Assembly: GCF_900113575.1 (NCBI RefSeq)
Contig: NZ_FOPV01000009.1
Location: forward strand, 1 to 64,000
DNA length: 64,000 nucleotides
Direction: 5' to 3'
Source of the DNA: Nitrosospira sp. Nsp14
GTDB lineage: Bacteria > Pseudomonadota > Gammaproteobacteria > Burkholderiales > Nitrosomonadaceae
The notes under the pieces are model-generated. The model searched no databases. It was not told where the DNA came from and saw only the letters and a list, made by a program, of their open reading frames with translations. The translations under genes were made by a program, and so were the position numbers. This document shows, in pieces, positions 54,753 through 64,000 of the stretch; the stretch's first letter is position 1, and every line of letters begins with the position of its first letter.

Positions 54753-56663
54753 ATGCCTCTGCTTACCCTTGAAAAAATTTGTCTTGCTTTTGGGCATCAT
54801 GCACTGCTCGATCATGTCGACTTGCAGCTCGATGCGGGCGAACGTATCGGCCTGATCGGTAGAAATGGCGGCGGCAAATCCAGCCTGCTGCGCATCGTGG
54901 CAGGAGAAGCCAAGCCCGACGATGGGAAAATTTGGCGCGCGCCCGGGCTGAAGCTGGCCTATGTATCTCAGGAACCGGCGCTCGACCCAGAGCTTACCGT
55001 CTTTGAAGAAGTTTCGAAAGGAATCGGCGCAGTCAGCCAGGTGCTGATTCGTTATCACGAGACGTCTCATCTCTTGAGCGACGGCGCGGGGGACACCGAA
55101 GCGCTTCTTTCCCGCCTGCAGGATTTGCAGGCCGAGCTTGAAGCACACGACGGCTGGAGCATTCAAGCCAAGGTGGAAACAGCAATCGACAAGCTTAGCC
55201 TTCCTACCGATGCATTGGTGGGGCAGCTTTCCGGAGGGCAAAAAAAACGCGTCGCGCTTGCACGCGCGCTGGTACTATCGCCCGATGTGCTGCTATTGGA
55301 TGAACCGACCAATCATCTGGACTTTCTCTCTATCGAATGGCTGGAAGAACTTCTTAAGGATTTTTCAGGGAGCGTGGTATTCGTGACGCATGACCGCCGC
55401 TTTCTGAGCAATGTGGCGACGCGGATAATCGAGCTTGATCGAGGCAAACTGACAAGCTTCCAAGGAGATTTTGCGGACTATCAGCGAAAGAAATTGGAAA
55501 TGCTCGAAATTGAAGCGGTGCAAAATCAGAAGTTTGACAAGGTCTTGGCACAAGAGGAGATCTGGATACGCAAAGGAATTCAGGCGCGCTGTACCCGAAA
55601 CGAAGGACGGGTACGCCGGCTGGAAGCATTAAGACTAGAGCGTGGCGCGCGCCGTGAACGCTCGGGGAATGTCAATCTAAATGTAGACGATGGCGCAAAG
55701 TCAGGCCGCATAGTGGCTGAGTTGGAGCATGTCAGTAAAAGCTATGGTGACAAGGAAATCATCAAGAATTTCTCTTGCAGAATCATGCGCGGCGATCGTG
55801 TGGGACTGCTGGGGCCGAATGGCGCGGGGAAATCGACCCTGTTAAAGCTGATATTGGGGTCCATGCCACCCGACACCGGCAATATCAGACTGGGCACGAA
55901 ACTTTCCGTAGCGTATTTCGACCAGATGCGCGAGCAATTAAATGACAACGAAACTCTGATCGACACGATTAGTCAAGGCTCTGATTTCATCGACATCGGT
56001 GGGACCAGAAAGCACGTTATAAGCTATCTTGAAGACTTCTTGTTCTCGCCGCAACGCGCTCGCTCTCCGGTAAAGTCGCTCTCGGGTGGCGAGCGCAACC
56101 GGCTGTTGCTGGCAAGGTTATTCACGCGCCCGGCTAATGTGCTGGTTCTGGATGAGCCAACCAACGACCTTGATATAGAGACGCTGGAATTGCTTGAGGC
56201 ATTGCTGCAAAGCTATTCCGGCACACTTTTCCTCGTGAGTCATGACCGGGAGTTTCTCGACAACGTCGTTACCCAGGTTATTGCATTCGAAGGTGACGGC
56301 AATCTGCGGGAATACGTGGGCGGCTACGACGACTGGATGCGGGCGAAAAACTTTGAAAGAACAACGCCAAGGCAAAAGGAGCCGCAACCCGCGGCCCCGA
56401 AGGTGTCCGCTTCTCTTCCCCGGGTTAAGCTGGCATACCGGGACACGCGGGAACTCGATCAACTGCCCGGAAAGATCGAGGCGCTTGAACGGGAACAGGC
56501 GGGTATCAGAGACCAGTTATGTTCGCCAGATATTTACCGGGATTGCCCGGAAAAAGCCAAGGCCTTGCAACAACGCCTCACGGCCCTCGACGAGGAACTC
56601 ATGAGCCAGCTTGCCCGATGGGAGGAGCTGGAAGGTAAACTTTCAGCCGGACACAACAATTGA
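54753..56663 (+). CDS. uup: ABC-F family ATPase (Uup-like)
   Basis: The 636-residue cytosolic ABC-F protein has two ABC modules. The first has GRNGGGKSSLL, LSGGQKKR and LLLDEPTNHLDF. The second has GPNGAGKSTLL, LSGGERNR and LVLDEPTNDLDI. The C-terminus (residues about 545-632) is charged and coiled-coil-like, as in Uup. Such proteins act on ribosomes or stalled DNA structures; no membrane part is present. Confidence 0.9.
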   Translation: MPLLTLEKICLAFGHHALLDHVDLQLDAGERIGLIGRNGGGKSSLLRIVAGEAKPDDGKIWRAPGLKLAYVSQEPALDPELTVFEEVSKGIGAVSQVLIRYHETSHLLSDGAGDTEALLSRLQDLQAELEAHDGWSIQAKVETAIDKLSLPTDALVGQLSGGQKKRVALARALVLSPDVLLLDEPTNHLDFLSIEWLEELLKDFSGSVVFVTHDRRFLSNVATRIIELDRGKLTSFQGDFADYQRKKLEMLEIEAVQNQKFDKVLAQEEIWIRKGIQARCTRNEGRVRRLEALRLERGARRERSGNVNLNVDDGAKSGRIVAELEHVSKSYGDKEIIKNFSCRIMRGDRVGLLGPNGAGKSTLLKLILGSMPPDTGNIRLGTKLSVAYFDQMREQLNDNETLIDTISQGSDFIDIGGTRKHVISYLEDFLFSPQRARSPVKSLSGGERNRLLLARLFTRPANVLVLDEPTNDLDIETLELLEALLQSYSGTLFLVSHDREFLDNVVTQVIAFEGDGNLREYVGGYDDWMRAKNFERTTPRQKEPQPAAPKVSASLPRVKLAYRDTRELDQLPGKIEALEREQAGIRDQLCSPDIYRDCPEKAKALQQRLTALDEELMSQLARWEELEGKLSAGHNN

Positions 56664-56758
56664 GAATAAGTTCCCGGATGTCATGAATTTTATTTTATTC
56701 ATTGACCAGAAATGGCACATCGTTTAGAGTCGCTCTTTTTAAAAAGAGGGCACTGATA

Positions 56759-57088
56759 ATGAAACGACCAGCAATAATAGGCTTATTTGCGTGGGGTCTG
56801 CTTCTGGCAGTAGGCGGTACCGCTCAGGCAGCCGGTGACCCGGCCGCAGGGAAGCAGAAGAATGCTATGTGCATTGGTTGTCATGGAATCGAAGGGTATC
56901 GGACATCTTATCCTACCGTGTACCAAGTCCCAAGATTGGGCGGTCAGCACGCCGAGTATCTGGTCAAGGCGCTACAGGCTTATAAAACCGATGCCCGGAA
57001 CCATCCCAGCATGAAAGGTATTGCCGCTACGCTATCCCAGCAGGATATGGAAGATCTGGCTGCCTATTACGCCGCCGGCGGAAAATAA
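56759..57088 (+). CDS. Small class I cytochrome c
   Basis: The 109-residue protein has a signal peptide (residues 1-23, AQA) and one heme c motif, CIGCH, with methionine ligand later ([10 protein letters not shown]). It is probably a periplasmic electron carrier. The ATG at 56759 is preceded by AGAGGG. It is followed 29 bp later by a second cytochrome of the same kind, so the two likely form an operon. Confidence 0.87.
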   Translation: MKRPAIIGLFAWGLLLAVGGTAQAAGDPAAGKQKNAMCIGCHGIEGYRTSYPTVYQVPRLGGQHAEYLVKALQAYKTDARNHPSMKGIAATLSQQDMEDLAAYYAAGGK

Positions 57089-57117
57089 TCAATTCATTAC
57101 GCAAGGAAAGAAGCCTC

Positions 57118-57444
57118 ATGAAAAATCATATTATCGCCGCGGCAAGCGGCGCGCTGCTGCTGATTTCCGGACAGGGAATAGCAGCTGACCTTGAAGCTGG
57201 CAAGAAAAAAGCGGCTGAGGTTTGTGCCGCATGCCACGGTCCGGATGGTAATAGTCCCGCTCCTGCCTTTCCCAAGCTGGCTGGGCAGCATGCGAGTTAT
57301 CTAGCAAAAAGCCTGAATGAGTATAAGTCAGGCGCGAGAAAGGACCCAATCATGGCTGGCATGGCTGCCGCCCTGAGCAAGGAAGACATTGAAAACGTAG
57401 CTGCATATTACGCTAGCCAGTCCGGTCTCAAGACCAAATATTAA
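57118..57444 (+). CDS. Small class I cytochrome c, second copy
   Basis: The 108-residue periplasmic cytochrome has a signal peptide (residues 1-22), one heme motif CAACH and a methionine ligand near [10 protein letters not shown]. An AAGGAAAG ribosome binding site precedes it. It is a paralogue of the gene upstream. A stem-loop follows that separates it from DUF1841. Confidence 0.88.
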   Translation: MKNHIIAAASGALLLISGQGIAADLEAGKKKAAEVCAACHGPDGNSPAPAFPKLAGQHASYLAKSLNEYKSGARKDPIMAGMAAALSKEDIENVAAYYASQSGLKTKY

Positions 57445-57450
57445 GCAGGA

Positions 57451-57482
57451 AAGCAGGCAGGAAATACGCGTCCTGTCTGCTT
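57451..57482. terminator. Bidirectional-type stem-loop between cytochrome c and DUF1841 genes
   Basis: AAGCAGGCAGGA (57451-57462) pairs with TCCTGTCTGCTT (57471-57482) with one G-U pair and an 8-base loop. It is 7 bp after the cytochrome stop and 27 bp before the DUF1841 stop on the other strand. No T-run follows, so efficiency is uncertain. Confidence 0.6.
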
Positions 57483-57508
57483 TACCCATCTAAATCGGTG
57501 ATTCTGCT

Positions 57509-57946
57509 TTAACCTGATATATTCTCCTGCCGGTCCAGGCATTCGAAGTACACCGTCGCATCCAGCGCTTTCTGATCGCGTTGCGCCTGCCAGATCATTT
57601 CCGCAAGACACTCCATGAGTTGATGTACGGCGACGTGTTCGTCACCGGTTTTTAGTAGCAGTCGCTGAAAACGCTGGCGGATTCCGGACGGCTGATCGAT
57701 CGAAAGCTGCTCCTTGACGGCAACGTGCATGCTCATATGGAGGAAAGGGTTGATATCGCCCATTTCGGGCAAATAGTCCTTATGCTGAAATCGTTCCGGC
57801 ATTTCAAGCACTCGCTGGTATTCGGGATGCAATAGAATGACCTCCAGCGCCATGTCTTCCATGGCGGAAAGCATTTCTCGTCGCTGGTATTTTCGCCATG
57901 CATCGAAAAAGAGCTGACGCGCCTGATCTCGGGAAGGGCTGAACAT
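57509..57946 (-). CDS. DUF1841 family protein
   Basis: This 145-residue cytosolic protein belongs to DUF1841, a family of betaproteobacterial and related proteins of unknown function. Characteristic parts are REMLSAMEDMALEVILLHPEYQ and EMGDINPFLHMSMHVAVKEQ, with conserved histidines. It lies next to nth and is transcribed in the same direction. Confidence 0.87.
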   Translation of the reverse strand: MFSPSRDQARQLFFDAWRKYQRREMLSAMEDMALEVILLHPEYQRVLEMPERFQHKDYLPEMGDINPFLHMSMHVAVKEQLSIDQPSGIRQRFQRLLLKTGDEHVAVHQLMECLAEMIWQAQRDQKALDATVYFECLDRQENISG

Positions 57947-58013
57947 CTAGGAATCCCTTGATAAATCAACGGAATGGGACATCTCTGTTACCACAGCACG
58001 TCATTGCGCAAAC

Positions 58014-58745
58014 TCATTTGCTCGATGAGGCCGGCGTAGCGGACGGCCCGGAGGGCTCGTACGCGGCTTCGTGCGCCAATACCAACGCACCTGGATAGCT
58101 GCTGTCGGTTTTGCCGAAATTTTTTTCCTTGTATTCGCATAGATCGTTGATGATGCAAATGGCGCATTTGGGTTTCCTGGCGACGCAGATATAACGCCCG
58201 TGCAGGATAAGCCAATGATGAGCATCATGGCGAAAACTCGGCGGTACGTTCTTCAAAAGCTTCAGCTCTACTTCCAGCACGGTTTTTCCAGGGGCGATTC
58301 CGGTACGATTTGCAACACGAAAAATGTGCGTATCCACGGCGATCGTCGGTTCACCAAAGGCTGTGTTTAAAATCACGTTAGCGGTTTTCCGTCCCACGCC
58401 GGGCAGTTGCTCCAACTGATCCCGTGTCTGAGGAACTTTCCCGCCATGATGCTGAATCAGCAGCTTGCACGTGGCGAGTATATTTTTTGCCTTGGTCTTG
58501 TATAGACCAATGCTCTTGATGATCTCGCGCAAGCCCGTTTCTCCCAGCGCTAGCATTTTTTCAGGTGTATTGGCTTGGGGAAAAAGTTTGCGCGTTGCCA
58601 CGTTTACGCTCTTGTCAGTCGCTTGCGCAGACAGAATCACCGCAATCAGTAATTCAAACGGCGAGGCGTACTCCAGCTCGGTGGTGGGGTGGGGATTGGC
58701 CGACTTAAAGCGGGTGAAAATTTCCTTTCGTTTGCTTGAATTCAT
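58014..58745 (-). CDS. nth: Endonuclease III
   Basis: Endonuclease III is a DNA glycosylase/AP lyase that removes oxidised pyrimidines. The 243-residue protein has the helix-hairpin-helix LPGVGRKTANVIL with the catalytic lysine, the aspartate in VDTHIFRVANRTG, and the 4Fe-4S cluster motif C-x6-C-x2-C-x5-C (CVARKPKCAICIINDLC). A C-terminal tail of about 30 residues beyond the cluster is longer than usual. Confidence 0.94.
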   Translation of the reverse strand: MNSSKRKEIFTRFKSANPHPTTELEYASPFELLIAVILSAQATDKSVNVATRKLFPQANTPEKMLALGETGLREIIKSIGLYKTKAKNILATCKLLIQHHGGKVPQTRDQLEQLPGVGRKTANVILNTAFGEPTIAVDTHIFRVANRTGIAPGKTVLEVELKLLKNVPPSFRHDAHHWLILHGRYICVARKPKCAICIINDLCEYKEKNFGKTDSSYPGALVLAHEAAYEPSGPSATPASSSK

Positions 58746-58774
58746 GGAAGTTGATTAAATGCCAGTGAACGGCA

Positions 58775-58804
58775 TGTTTCCCTATGTTTCCCTATGTTTC
58801 CCTA
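58775..58804. repeat. Three 10-bp tandem repeats at the end of the RnfB-like gene
   Basis: TGTTTCCCTA occurs three times in a row and then in part. The repeat overlaps the stop codon of the minus-strand gene ending at 58792. Since 10 is not a multiple of 3, a copy change would shift the end of the protein. Confidence 0.85.
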
Positions 58805-59484
58805 GTTTCCGTTGGCCCTTGAGTTCGCGTGGCCCTGGCACGCGCCAGCGCCGCTTGAATAGCTGCTTTTTTAGGATCATTCCGCGCGGAAACATCGGCG
58901 ACCGTCACCGCTTCAGCCTGCGCCAATCTCACATCGTTTTCGCATTTTTCCCGCTCAAGCCGCTGCAGCCGGTACCGGTAACGCGCACGAGCATGATCTG
59001 CCGAGGCATCGCCACGATGCCTGGAACCGTCATTTGTGCCAGCGTCCCCATCCGGCGCGCCGGCATCTGCAATTTTCCCAGGCATCATCCTGATACAGTC
59101 AACTGGACAAGGAGCAAGGCATAACTCACAGCCGGTGCACTCGTCCGCGATTACAGTATGCGCCTGCTTGGCGGCACCCACGATCGCGTCTACCGGGCAG
59201 GCTTGAATACAGAGTGTGCAGCCTATGCACGCCTCCTCATCGATCATCGCAACGGTGCAGGGTTGATAAGAACCATGAACAGGATTGAGGGGTATGGGAC
59301 GCTTGTCCAGCAAAACGGCCAACCTGCGGATACCATCATCGCCACCTGGAGGACATTGGTTGATGTCCGCGCGCCCTTCGGCGATGGCCTCCGCATAAGG
59401 CAGACAGCCTGAATACCCGCATCGCCGGCATTGGGTTTGCGGCAATATCGAGTCGATTTCTTCAACCAGTGCGTTCTCTTTCAT
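58792..59484 (-). CDS. RnfB-like iron-sulfur protein
   Basis: The 230-residue protein has an N-terminal 4Fe-4S motif ([19 protein letters not shown], last cysteine in INQCPPGG) and two ferredoxin-type clusters ([16 protein letters not shown] and [16 protein letters not shown]). The N-terminal hydrophobic helix of RnfB is missing. A long charged C-terminal tail follows. RnfB normally belongs to a membrane complex with rnfA, C, D, G and E, but none is nearby, so it may serve as a stand-alone ferredoxin in betaproteobacteria. It lies between nth and pyrD. Confidence 0.88.
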   Translation of the reverse strand: MKENALVEEIDSILPQTQCRRCGYSGCLPYAEAIAEGRADINQCPPGGDDGIRRLAVLLDKRPIPLNPVHGSYQPCTVAMIDEEACIGCTLCIQACPVDAIVGAAKQAHTVIADECTGCELCLAPCPVDCIRMMPGKIADAGAPDGDAGTNDGSRHRGDASADHARARYRYRLQRLEREKCENDVRLAQAEAVTVADVSARNDPKKAAIQAALARARATRTQGPTETRET

Positions 59485-59494
59485 CGAAGCTCGG

Positions 59495-60520
59495 CTACGA
59501 AGAAGCTTCCGTCCTGCATAAGGCTTGTGCGATCTCGCCTACCAGCACGGGACCTCGATAGATCAGCCCGCTGTAGATTTGTATCAGACTCGCCCCGGCT
59601 TCCATTTTTTCCTTTGCATCTGCCGCGCTCATAATACCACCTACCCCAATGATCGGTAGCGCCCCTTGCAGGGCCGCGTGCAGGCGGCGTATCACCGCGG
59701 TGGCACGCTGTCTCAGAGGCGCTCCGCTCATGCCTCCAACCTCGTCCCGATGGCGCAGTGTTTCGACGCCAGATCTGGAAAGCGTGGTATTGGTAGCGAT
59801 AACCCCGTCGACCTGATGCTTCATTAACAACGCTGCGATTGCATCGATCTGTGCTGGCTCAAGATCGGGCGCAATTTTTACCGCTATCGGTGTATATTTC
59901 CCGTGTTCATCAGCCAGCTTTTGCTGATTCAGCTTCAACAAGTATAATAATTCACTTAACTCCTCGGCGTTCTGCAGCTGGCGAAGATGCGGCGTGTTGG
60001 GTGACGAGATGTTGACGGCGATATATCCGGCATAACGATACGCCTTCCGCAGGCAAACCAAATAATCCTCGGCTGCATTTTCCACTGGGGTATAAAAATT
60101 TTTTCCGATATTGATACCAAGTATGCCTCGATAATCAGCTTGCCTGACGTTCGCCAACAGCCTGTCTATGCCTTGATTATTAAACCCCATCCGGTTGATA
60201 ATGGCCTCGGCCTGCGGTAGTCGGAACAATCGCGGTTTCGGATTTCCCGCCTGGGGACGCGGCGTCACCGTGCCGATTTCGATAAAGCCGAAGCCGAGGG
60301 CGGCGAGCGCGTCGATGTGCTCGCCATCCTTGTCCAGTCCGGCGGCCATGCCAACGGGATTGGGGAAATCCAAGCCCATGATAGTTCGCGGCGGGCATGG
60401 CACCGGCTCTGCAAGTGGAAGGCCCAGCCTTCGAGCTGCCTCCAGGGCCTTAAAGGTAACACGATGAGCTGTCTCGGGATCGAGACTAAATAACAACGGA
60501 CGGATCAAGGAATAATGCAT
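59495..60520 (-). CDS. pyrD: Dihydroorotate dehydrogenase (quinone), class 2
   Basis: PyrD oxidises dihydroorotate to orotate in pyrimidine synthesis and passes electrons to quinone. The protein of about 341 residues has the N-terminal membrane-binding helices ([18 protein letters not shown]), FMN-binding motifs ([36 protein letters not shown]) and the serine in [14 protein letters not shown] used as base in class 2 enzymes. A further ATG at 60529 would add three residues. Confidence 0.95.
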   Translation of the reverse strand: MHYSLIRPLLFSLDPETAHRVTFKALEAARRLGLPLAEPVPCPPRTIMGLDFPNPVGMAAGLDKDGEHIDALAALGFGFIEIGTVTPRPQAGNPKPRLFRLPQAEAIINRMGFNNQGIDRLLANVRQADYRGILGINIGKNFYTPVENAAEDYLVCLRKAYRYAGYIAVNISSPNTPHLRQLQNAEELSELLYLLKLNQQKLADEHGKYTPIAVKIAPDLEPAQIDAIAALLMKHQVDGVIATNTTLSRSGVETLRHRDEVGGMSGAPLRQRATAVIRRLHAALQGALPIIGVGGIMSAADAKEKMEAGASLIQIYSGLIYRGPVLVGEIAQALCRTEASS

Positions 60521-60659
60521 GGGCGTCATTTTAACATCCAGGGACTGTTAACCTCACAGCTCAAAAAACTCATACGGCGGCGCCGCGTGTCCGGTGCGGC
60601 GGTTCTAAAGTTGTTGTTTATCCATCTCCCTCAGTTACCACCATCATTGCAGGAATTCC

Positions 60660-61595
60660 ATGAAAAAATTTGGGCTATACCTGGTCTGGATTCTGATGAC
60701 GATGTCCTCAAGCACCTTTGCGACGACGGACTGGGAGACACTTAACCAGGAGTTGGAGGCACTCTACCAGCAGGGGAATTATGCGCGTGCCACGGCGGTA
60801 GCGAAAAAAGCCTTTCAGACAGCTGAACAAACATTGGACGCTAGTCACCCCGACATCGCCACCAGTTTGAATAGCCTGGCGCTGCTGTACAGTGACCAAG
60901 CGCAATACGCACAGGCCGAACCGCTACTCAAGCGTGCACAGATAATTTTCGAGACAGCGGTTGGGGAGGAAAGTCCGGAGGTGGCGGCCACCTTGAACAA
61001 CTTGGCGATGGTTCACAGGAAGCAGGGGCAGTTTGCCCAGGCAGAGCCCTTATATAAGCGCGCTCTGGCAATTGATGAGAAGGCGCATGGGCCGGATCAC
61101 CCAAATGTCGCCATCAGTCTTAACAATCTTGCTCAGCTCTATCAGGCGCAGGAGCAATACGACCGGGCAGAACCGCTACTCAAACGCGCACTGGCGATTC
61201 TGGAAAAGACGCTTGGGCCGAATCACCCGAATGTCGCCATGAGCCTCAACAACCTTGCGCTGCTCTACAACGCTCAAAAGCAGTATTCGCAAGCCGAGCC
61301 GCTCTACAAGCGGGTGCTCGCCATCTCCAGAAAGACGCTAGGTCCGGATCACCCGAATGTGGCCTTAAGCTTGAACAACCTCGCCGGGTTATATAAAGAT
61401 CAAGGCAAGTACCCGCACGCGGAGCCACTTTTCAGGCGAGCTCTGGCTATCTCGGAAAAAACATTGGGCCGGGATCACCCGGATGTCGCAACCAGCCTCG
61501 AAAATCTGGCGCAGCTTTATCGGGAAGTCGGGCACGCAGATAAAGCGGAGCCCCTGGATAAACGCGCCGCGGCAATAAGGTCTGCGCAGAACTAG
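60660..61595 (+). CDS. Secreted tetratricopeptide-repeat protein (kinesin-light-chain type)
   Basis: The 311-residue protein has a signal peptide (residues 1-22) and about six 42-residue TPR units from residue 60 to the end. Each unit runs like HPNVAxSLNNLAxLYxAQxxYxxAEPLxKRALAI. The DNA repeats with 126-bp spacing, from about 60845 to 61580. Repeats 3 to 5 are nearly identical, as from recent duplication. It is likely an exported scaffold. A ribosome binding site is not strong. Confidence 0.85.
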   Translation: MKKFGLYLVWILMTMSSSTFATTDWETLNQELEALYQQGNYARATAVAKKAFQTAEQTLDASHPDIATSLNSLALLYSDQAQYAQAEPLLKRAQIIFETAVGEESPEVAATLNNLAMVHRKQGQFAQAEPLYKRALAIDEKAHGPDHPNVAISLNNLAQLYQAQEQYDRAEPLLKRALAILEKTLGPNHPNVAMSLNNLALLYNAQKQYSQAEPLYKRVLAISRKTLGPDHPNVALSLNNLAGLYKDQGKYPHAEPLFRRALAISEKTLGRDHPDVATSLENLAQLYREVGHADKAEPLDKRAAAIRSAQN

Positions 61596-61657
61596 GCTGA
61601 TTTCTCGCAGCGCCTTGAACACGTCATGGCAGTTGCCTGCGCTGTACAGGCACAGAT

Positions 61658-62404
61658 CTAGGCGTGATCGGAAGCTTCCAAACTGCTGAGGGGCTCCCAC
61701 TGGCCATTAATCAAGCGCTGCAATGGCCGGAAAGCCGCTTTGTACGCCATCTTCCGGCTATCCTTGATCCAATATCCCAGATAAAGATAAGGCAGCTCCA
61801 GTGTCAGGCAAAGTTGTGCCTGCCAAATGATGTTGTAGGTGCCATAGCTTGCTCCCGGCACATCCGGGTCGAAAAAGGTATACACCGACGATATTCCGTC
61901 GGGCAGCTCATCAATGATGCTGATCATGCGCAGCTCACCATTTTCACGAAACTCGACCAGGCGTGAGTTCACGTTGCTAGGAAGCAGGAAATGCCGGTAT
62001 TGCTCGCGGCTGTCACGGTCCATTCCTCCACCGGCATGGCGCCTCGCCTGGTAGCGCAGATAGAGCGCGTAGTGATCCGGGTGATAATACAAGTCGTGTT
62101 GTATAGCCACCAACTTCTGATGGCGTTTCCACGAACGCCGCTGCGTGCGACTGAGCGTCAACTGGTCAGCCACTACCCGCACCGGCATGCAGGCGCAGCA
62201 GTTGTCGCAGTGTGGACGATAAGTGAAAGCGCCGCTGCGCCGGAAACCGGCTTGCACCAGTTCGCCATAAACGCCGGTGTCGATAAGGTGGCTGGGTGTA
62301 GCTACCTGAGAACGCGCCAATTGCTCCGGCAGGTAACTGCATGGATAAGACGCTGTCGTGTAAAACTGCAGCGCTGAAGAAGGAAGATCATTTAACTTGC
62401 TCAT
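61658..62404 (-). CDS. bpt: Aspartate/glutamate leucyltransferase (Bpt)
   Basis: Bpt transfers leucine to proteins with N-terminal Asp or Glu, marking them for degradation by the N-end rule. The protein of about 248 residues opens [25 protein letters not shown], has [12 protein letters not shown] with the CxxC region and the GNAT-like C-terminal segment ([21 protein letters not shown]). The ATG at 62404 is chosen because an upstream TTG gives an unlikely MI extension. It overlaps the end of aat. Confidence 0.94.
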   Translation of the reverse strand: MSKLNDLPSSALQFYTTASYPCSYLPEQLARSQVATPSHLIDTGVYGELVQAGFRRSGAFTYRPHCDNCCACMPVRVVADQLTLSRTQRRSWKRHQKLVAIQHDLYYHPDHYALYLRYQARRHAGGGMDRDSREQYRHFLLPSNVNSRLVEFRENGELRMISIIDELPDGISSVYTFFDPDVPGASYGTYNIIWQAQLCLTLELPYLYLGYWIKDSRKMAYKAAFRPLQRLINGQWEPLSSLEASDHA

Positions 62405-63086
62405 GATCAAGACACCATTTTTTGCCTCGTTCAGGATAGTGTACCAATTCTTTTAATTTCTGCCTAAATTCCTTCCGGGAAATTTCGCGCGCACCCAGCG
62501 AGGCGAGATGTTCTGTTTTCATCTGGCAGTCGATCATTTCAAATCCCCAGCGCTGCAGTTGTGTTACCAGGTGTACAAACGCAATTTTGGAGGCGTCGGA
62601 AACACGGAAAAACATTGATTCGCCGAAAAACATCTTACCCTGCCCGATGCCATACAAACCGCCAACCAGTTCTCCCTCTATCCACGTTTCCATTGAGTGG
62701 GCCATGCCCATCTCGTGGAGCTTTTCGTAGGCCGCGATCATCTCCGCGTGAATCCAGGTGCCCGCCTGATCCCCGCGCGGAGCGGCGCAGGCTTCCATCA
62801 CCTGTTTGAAAGCGCTGTCAGCGCGTATCTCGTAGTTTCCCCTCTTGAGGGCTTTGCGCAGGGAGCGCGAAATCTTTAGTTCTTGCGGGAACAACACCAT
62901 GCGCGGATCGGGGCTCCACCATAAGATGGGCTCGCCTTCATTAAACCACGGGAAAATTCCGCGGCGGTACGCGTCTATTAACCGCGAAGGCGAAAGGTCT
63001 CCGCCGACCGCGAGCAACCCATTCGGCCGCGCGAGCGCGGTCTCCAATGGAGGAAAAGGCGATTCAGGATCCAGCCAGGGAATCAT
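62388..63086 (-). CDS. aat: Leucyl/phenylalanyl-tRNA-protein transferase
   Basis: Aat adds Leu or Phe to N-terminal Lys or Arg of proteins, the other arm of the N-end rule pathway. The 232-residue protein shows [45 protein letters not shown] and [24 protein letters not shown]. It overlaps bpt by 17 bp, so both N-end rule enzymes are produced together. Confidence 0.95.
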   Translation of the reverse strand: MIPWLDPESPFPPLETALARPNGLLAVGGDLSPSRLIDAYRRGIFPWFNEGEPILWWSPDPRMVLFPQELKISRSLRKALKRGNYEIRADSAFKQVMEACAAPRGDQAGTWIHAEMIAAYEKLHEMGMAHSMETWIEGELVGGLYGIGQGKMFFGESMFFRVSDASKIAFVHLVTQLQRWGFEMIDCQMKTEHLASLGAREISRKEFRQKLKELVHYPERGKKWCLDHEQVK

Positions 63087-63144
63087 CAATACACCGTGAA
63101 ATTGATAAACGTTTTATTTTAAAACGGCTCGCCTAGCGGCGGAA

Positions 63145-63828
63145 CTATGGGAACGGTGTCTGATAATGCGTGGGATCAGGCACCTGGGCCGATTGAAATC
63201 CTGTTTGCCGTATCCGGCATGAATCGCACACGCCGCACGCCCGTCCAGCTTCGTCAGCCTGATAGCAGGACACGGTCAGGCTGTAATCGAGGCCTAGCGA
63301 AGCACCTTGTTTAATTATCTGGGCCTTGGACAGATGCATGAGGGGGGCATGGATATGTATTTTAGCGCCTTCGATTCCGGCTTTGGTGGCGAGGTTCGCC
63401 ATGTTTTCGAATGCCGTTATGTATTCGGGACGGCAATCGGGATAGCCGGAATAATCCACCGCGTTGACCCCGATAAAAATATGACGACTCTCGAGTACTT
63501 CTGCCCAGGCGAGCGCAAGAGACAGCATAATGGTATTTCGGGCAGGCACATAGGTGACCGGTATTCCCGGTTTGATTCCCTCGGCGGGAACAACGCGTGA
63601 TGGATCGGTCAGAGCCGAACCGCCGAAGGCGGAGAGGTCGACTGCAATTACCTTATGATCGCGTGCCCTGACCGACTCCACAAGCTTTGCAGCGGCGGCA
63701 AGTTCTGACACATGGCGCTGGCCGTAATCAATACTTAACGCGAAACATTCATAGCCGCTACTACGGGCAATGGCGAGCGTAGTACCCGAGTCCAGACCCC
63801 CGGACAACAGCACGACGGCCTTAGTCAT
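63145..63828 (-). CDS. queC: 7-cyano-7-deazaguanine synthase QueC
   Basis: QueC makes preQ0 for queuosine in tRNA. The protein of about 227 residues has the ATP-pyrophosphatase loop [13 protein letters not shown] and the zinc site [22 protein letters not shown], with four cysteines. The ATG at 63828 is used; an upstream TTG would add one residue. It is next to queE, which starts beyond the window edge. Confidence 0.95.
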   Translation of the reverse strand: MTKAVVLLSGGLDSGTTLAIARSSGYECFALSIDYGQRHVSELAAAAKLVESVRARDHKVIAVDLSAFGGSALTDPSRVVPAEGIKPGIPVTYVPARNTIMLSLALAWAEVLESRHIFIGVNAVDYSGYPDCRPEYITAFENMANLATKAGIEGAKIHIHAPLMHLSKAQIIKQGASLGLDYSLTVSCYQADEAGRACGVCDSCRIRQTGFQSAQVPDPTHYQTPFP

Positions 63829-63858
63829 CAACTCCGGGGTAATGGATTCTTCCCATCA

Positions 63859-64000
63859 TCATCGCCCGGGGCCCTCACCCCAGAGCAACTTGTGCAACTG
63901 GACCTGCACCCGTACCGGCAGGCGGTCGCGCAGCACCCATTCAGCCAGCGAAGCCGGGTCAAGGCTGCCATATACCGGTGAAAATAAAATCGGGCAAATC
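63859..64000 (-). CDS. queE: 7-carboxy-7-deazaguanine synthase QueE, C-terminal part only
   Basis: The minus strand in this final segment reads ...ICPILFSPVYGSLDPA, then SLAEWVLRDRLPVRVQVQLH and KLLWGEGPGR before a stop at 63859-63861. This fits the C-terminus of QueE (FSPV...LDP, QLHKxIWG), the radical SAM enzyme before QueC in queuosine synthesis. It runs off the window end. Confidence 0.85.
   Translation of the reverse strand, partial: ICPILFSPVYGSLDPASLAEWVLRDRLPVRVQVQLHKLLWGEGPGR

Noticed and set aside
1-64000. CRISPR array or tRNA/rRNA genes
   Set aside because: No regularly spaced direct repeats of CRISPR size and no tRNA or rRNA sequence were recognised by eye.

Overview
The window is about 64 kb of a Gram-negative chromosome and looks like a betaproteobacterium, most probably Nitrosomonadales (Nitrosospira-like). 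The support is a hemC-hemD-hemX-hemY operon, DUF1841, a lone RnfB-type ferredoxin, a PEP-CTERM/exosortase-A-associated gene set with PrsK/PrsR, and c-type cytochromes. No ammonia-oxidation gene or rRNA is present, so the family assignment is an inference. Most genes are housekeeping. The accessory interest lies in the first 38 kb.

Layout. (1) 261-9276, minus strand: one compact transcription unit, read from right to left. It carries two TIGR0428x-type arsenosugar glycosyltransferases, an ArsM arsenite methyltransferase, a radical SAM enzyme, a TVP38-flavoprotein fusion and a complete PstSCAB transporter. The overlaps suggest that phosphate/arsenate uptake is coupled to arsenic methylation and arsenosugar synthesis. 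(2) 9571-9872: a structured non-coding segment followed by a broken IscB-like N-terminus, read as a relic of a HEARO/OMEGA mobile element abutting the 3' end of a PEP-CTERM gene. (3) 9856-15728: the PEP-CTERM protein, a multiply frameshifted 5'-nucleotidase and a large secreted nuclease that shares a domain with the nucleotidase. (4) 16088-25861: exosortase-A-associated genes, namely an asparagine-synthase-like enzyme, a PLP decarboxylase, an acyl-CoA ligase, PrsR, PrsK and a sugar transferase. No exosortase is seen here. (5) 26592-31085: two orphan regulators, a trypsin-like protease, DUF2024 and an OprP-type phosphate porin preceded by a Pho box. (6) 31229-37867: a DUF748 (AsmA-like) protein, DUF2784, a TauE/SafE gene broken by a stop codon, a DUF2490 outer-membrane protein and an exported unknown.

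(7) 38-47 kb: TlpA, DsbD and CutA, an epimerase, a ferredoxin-type reductase, then the hem operon. (8) 47-57 kb, plus strand: ppc, miaB, phoH, ybeY, corC, an inorganic pyrophosphatase, an ABC-F protein and two small cytochromes c. (9) 57.5-64 kb: DUF1841, nth, rnfB-like, pyrD, a TPR protein, bpt, aat, queC and the C-terminal end of queE.

Phosphorus handling recurs through the left half: Pst, secreted nuclease, nucleotidase, and a porin with a Pho box. Three loci show decay: the nucleotidase, TauE/SafE and the IscB relic. No CRISPR array, tRNA, rRNA or intact insertion sequence was recognised.
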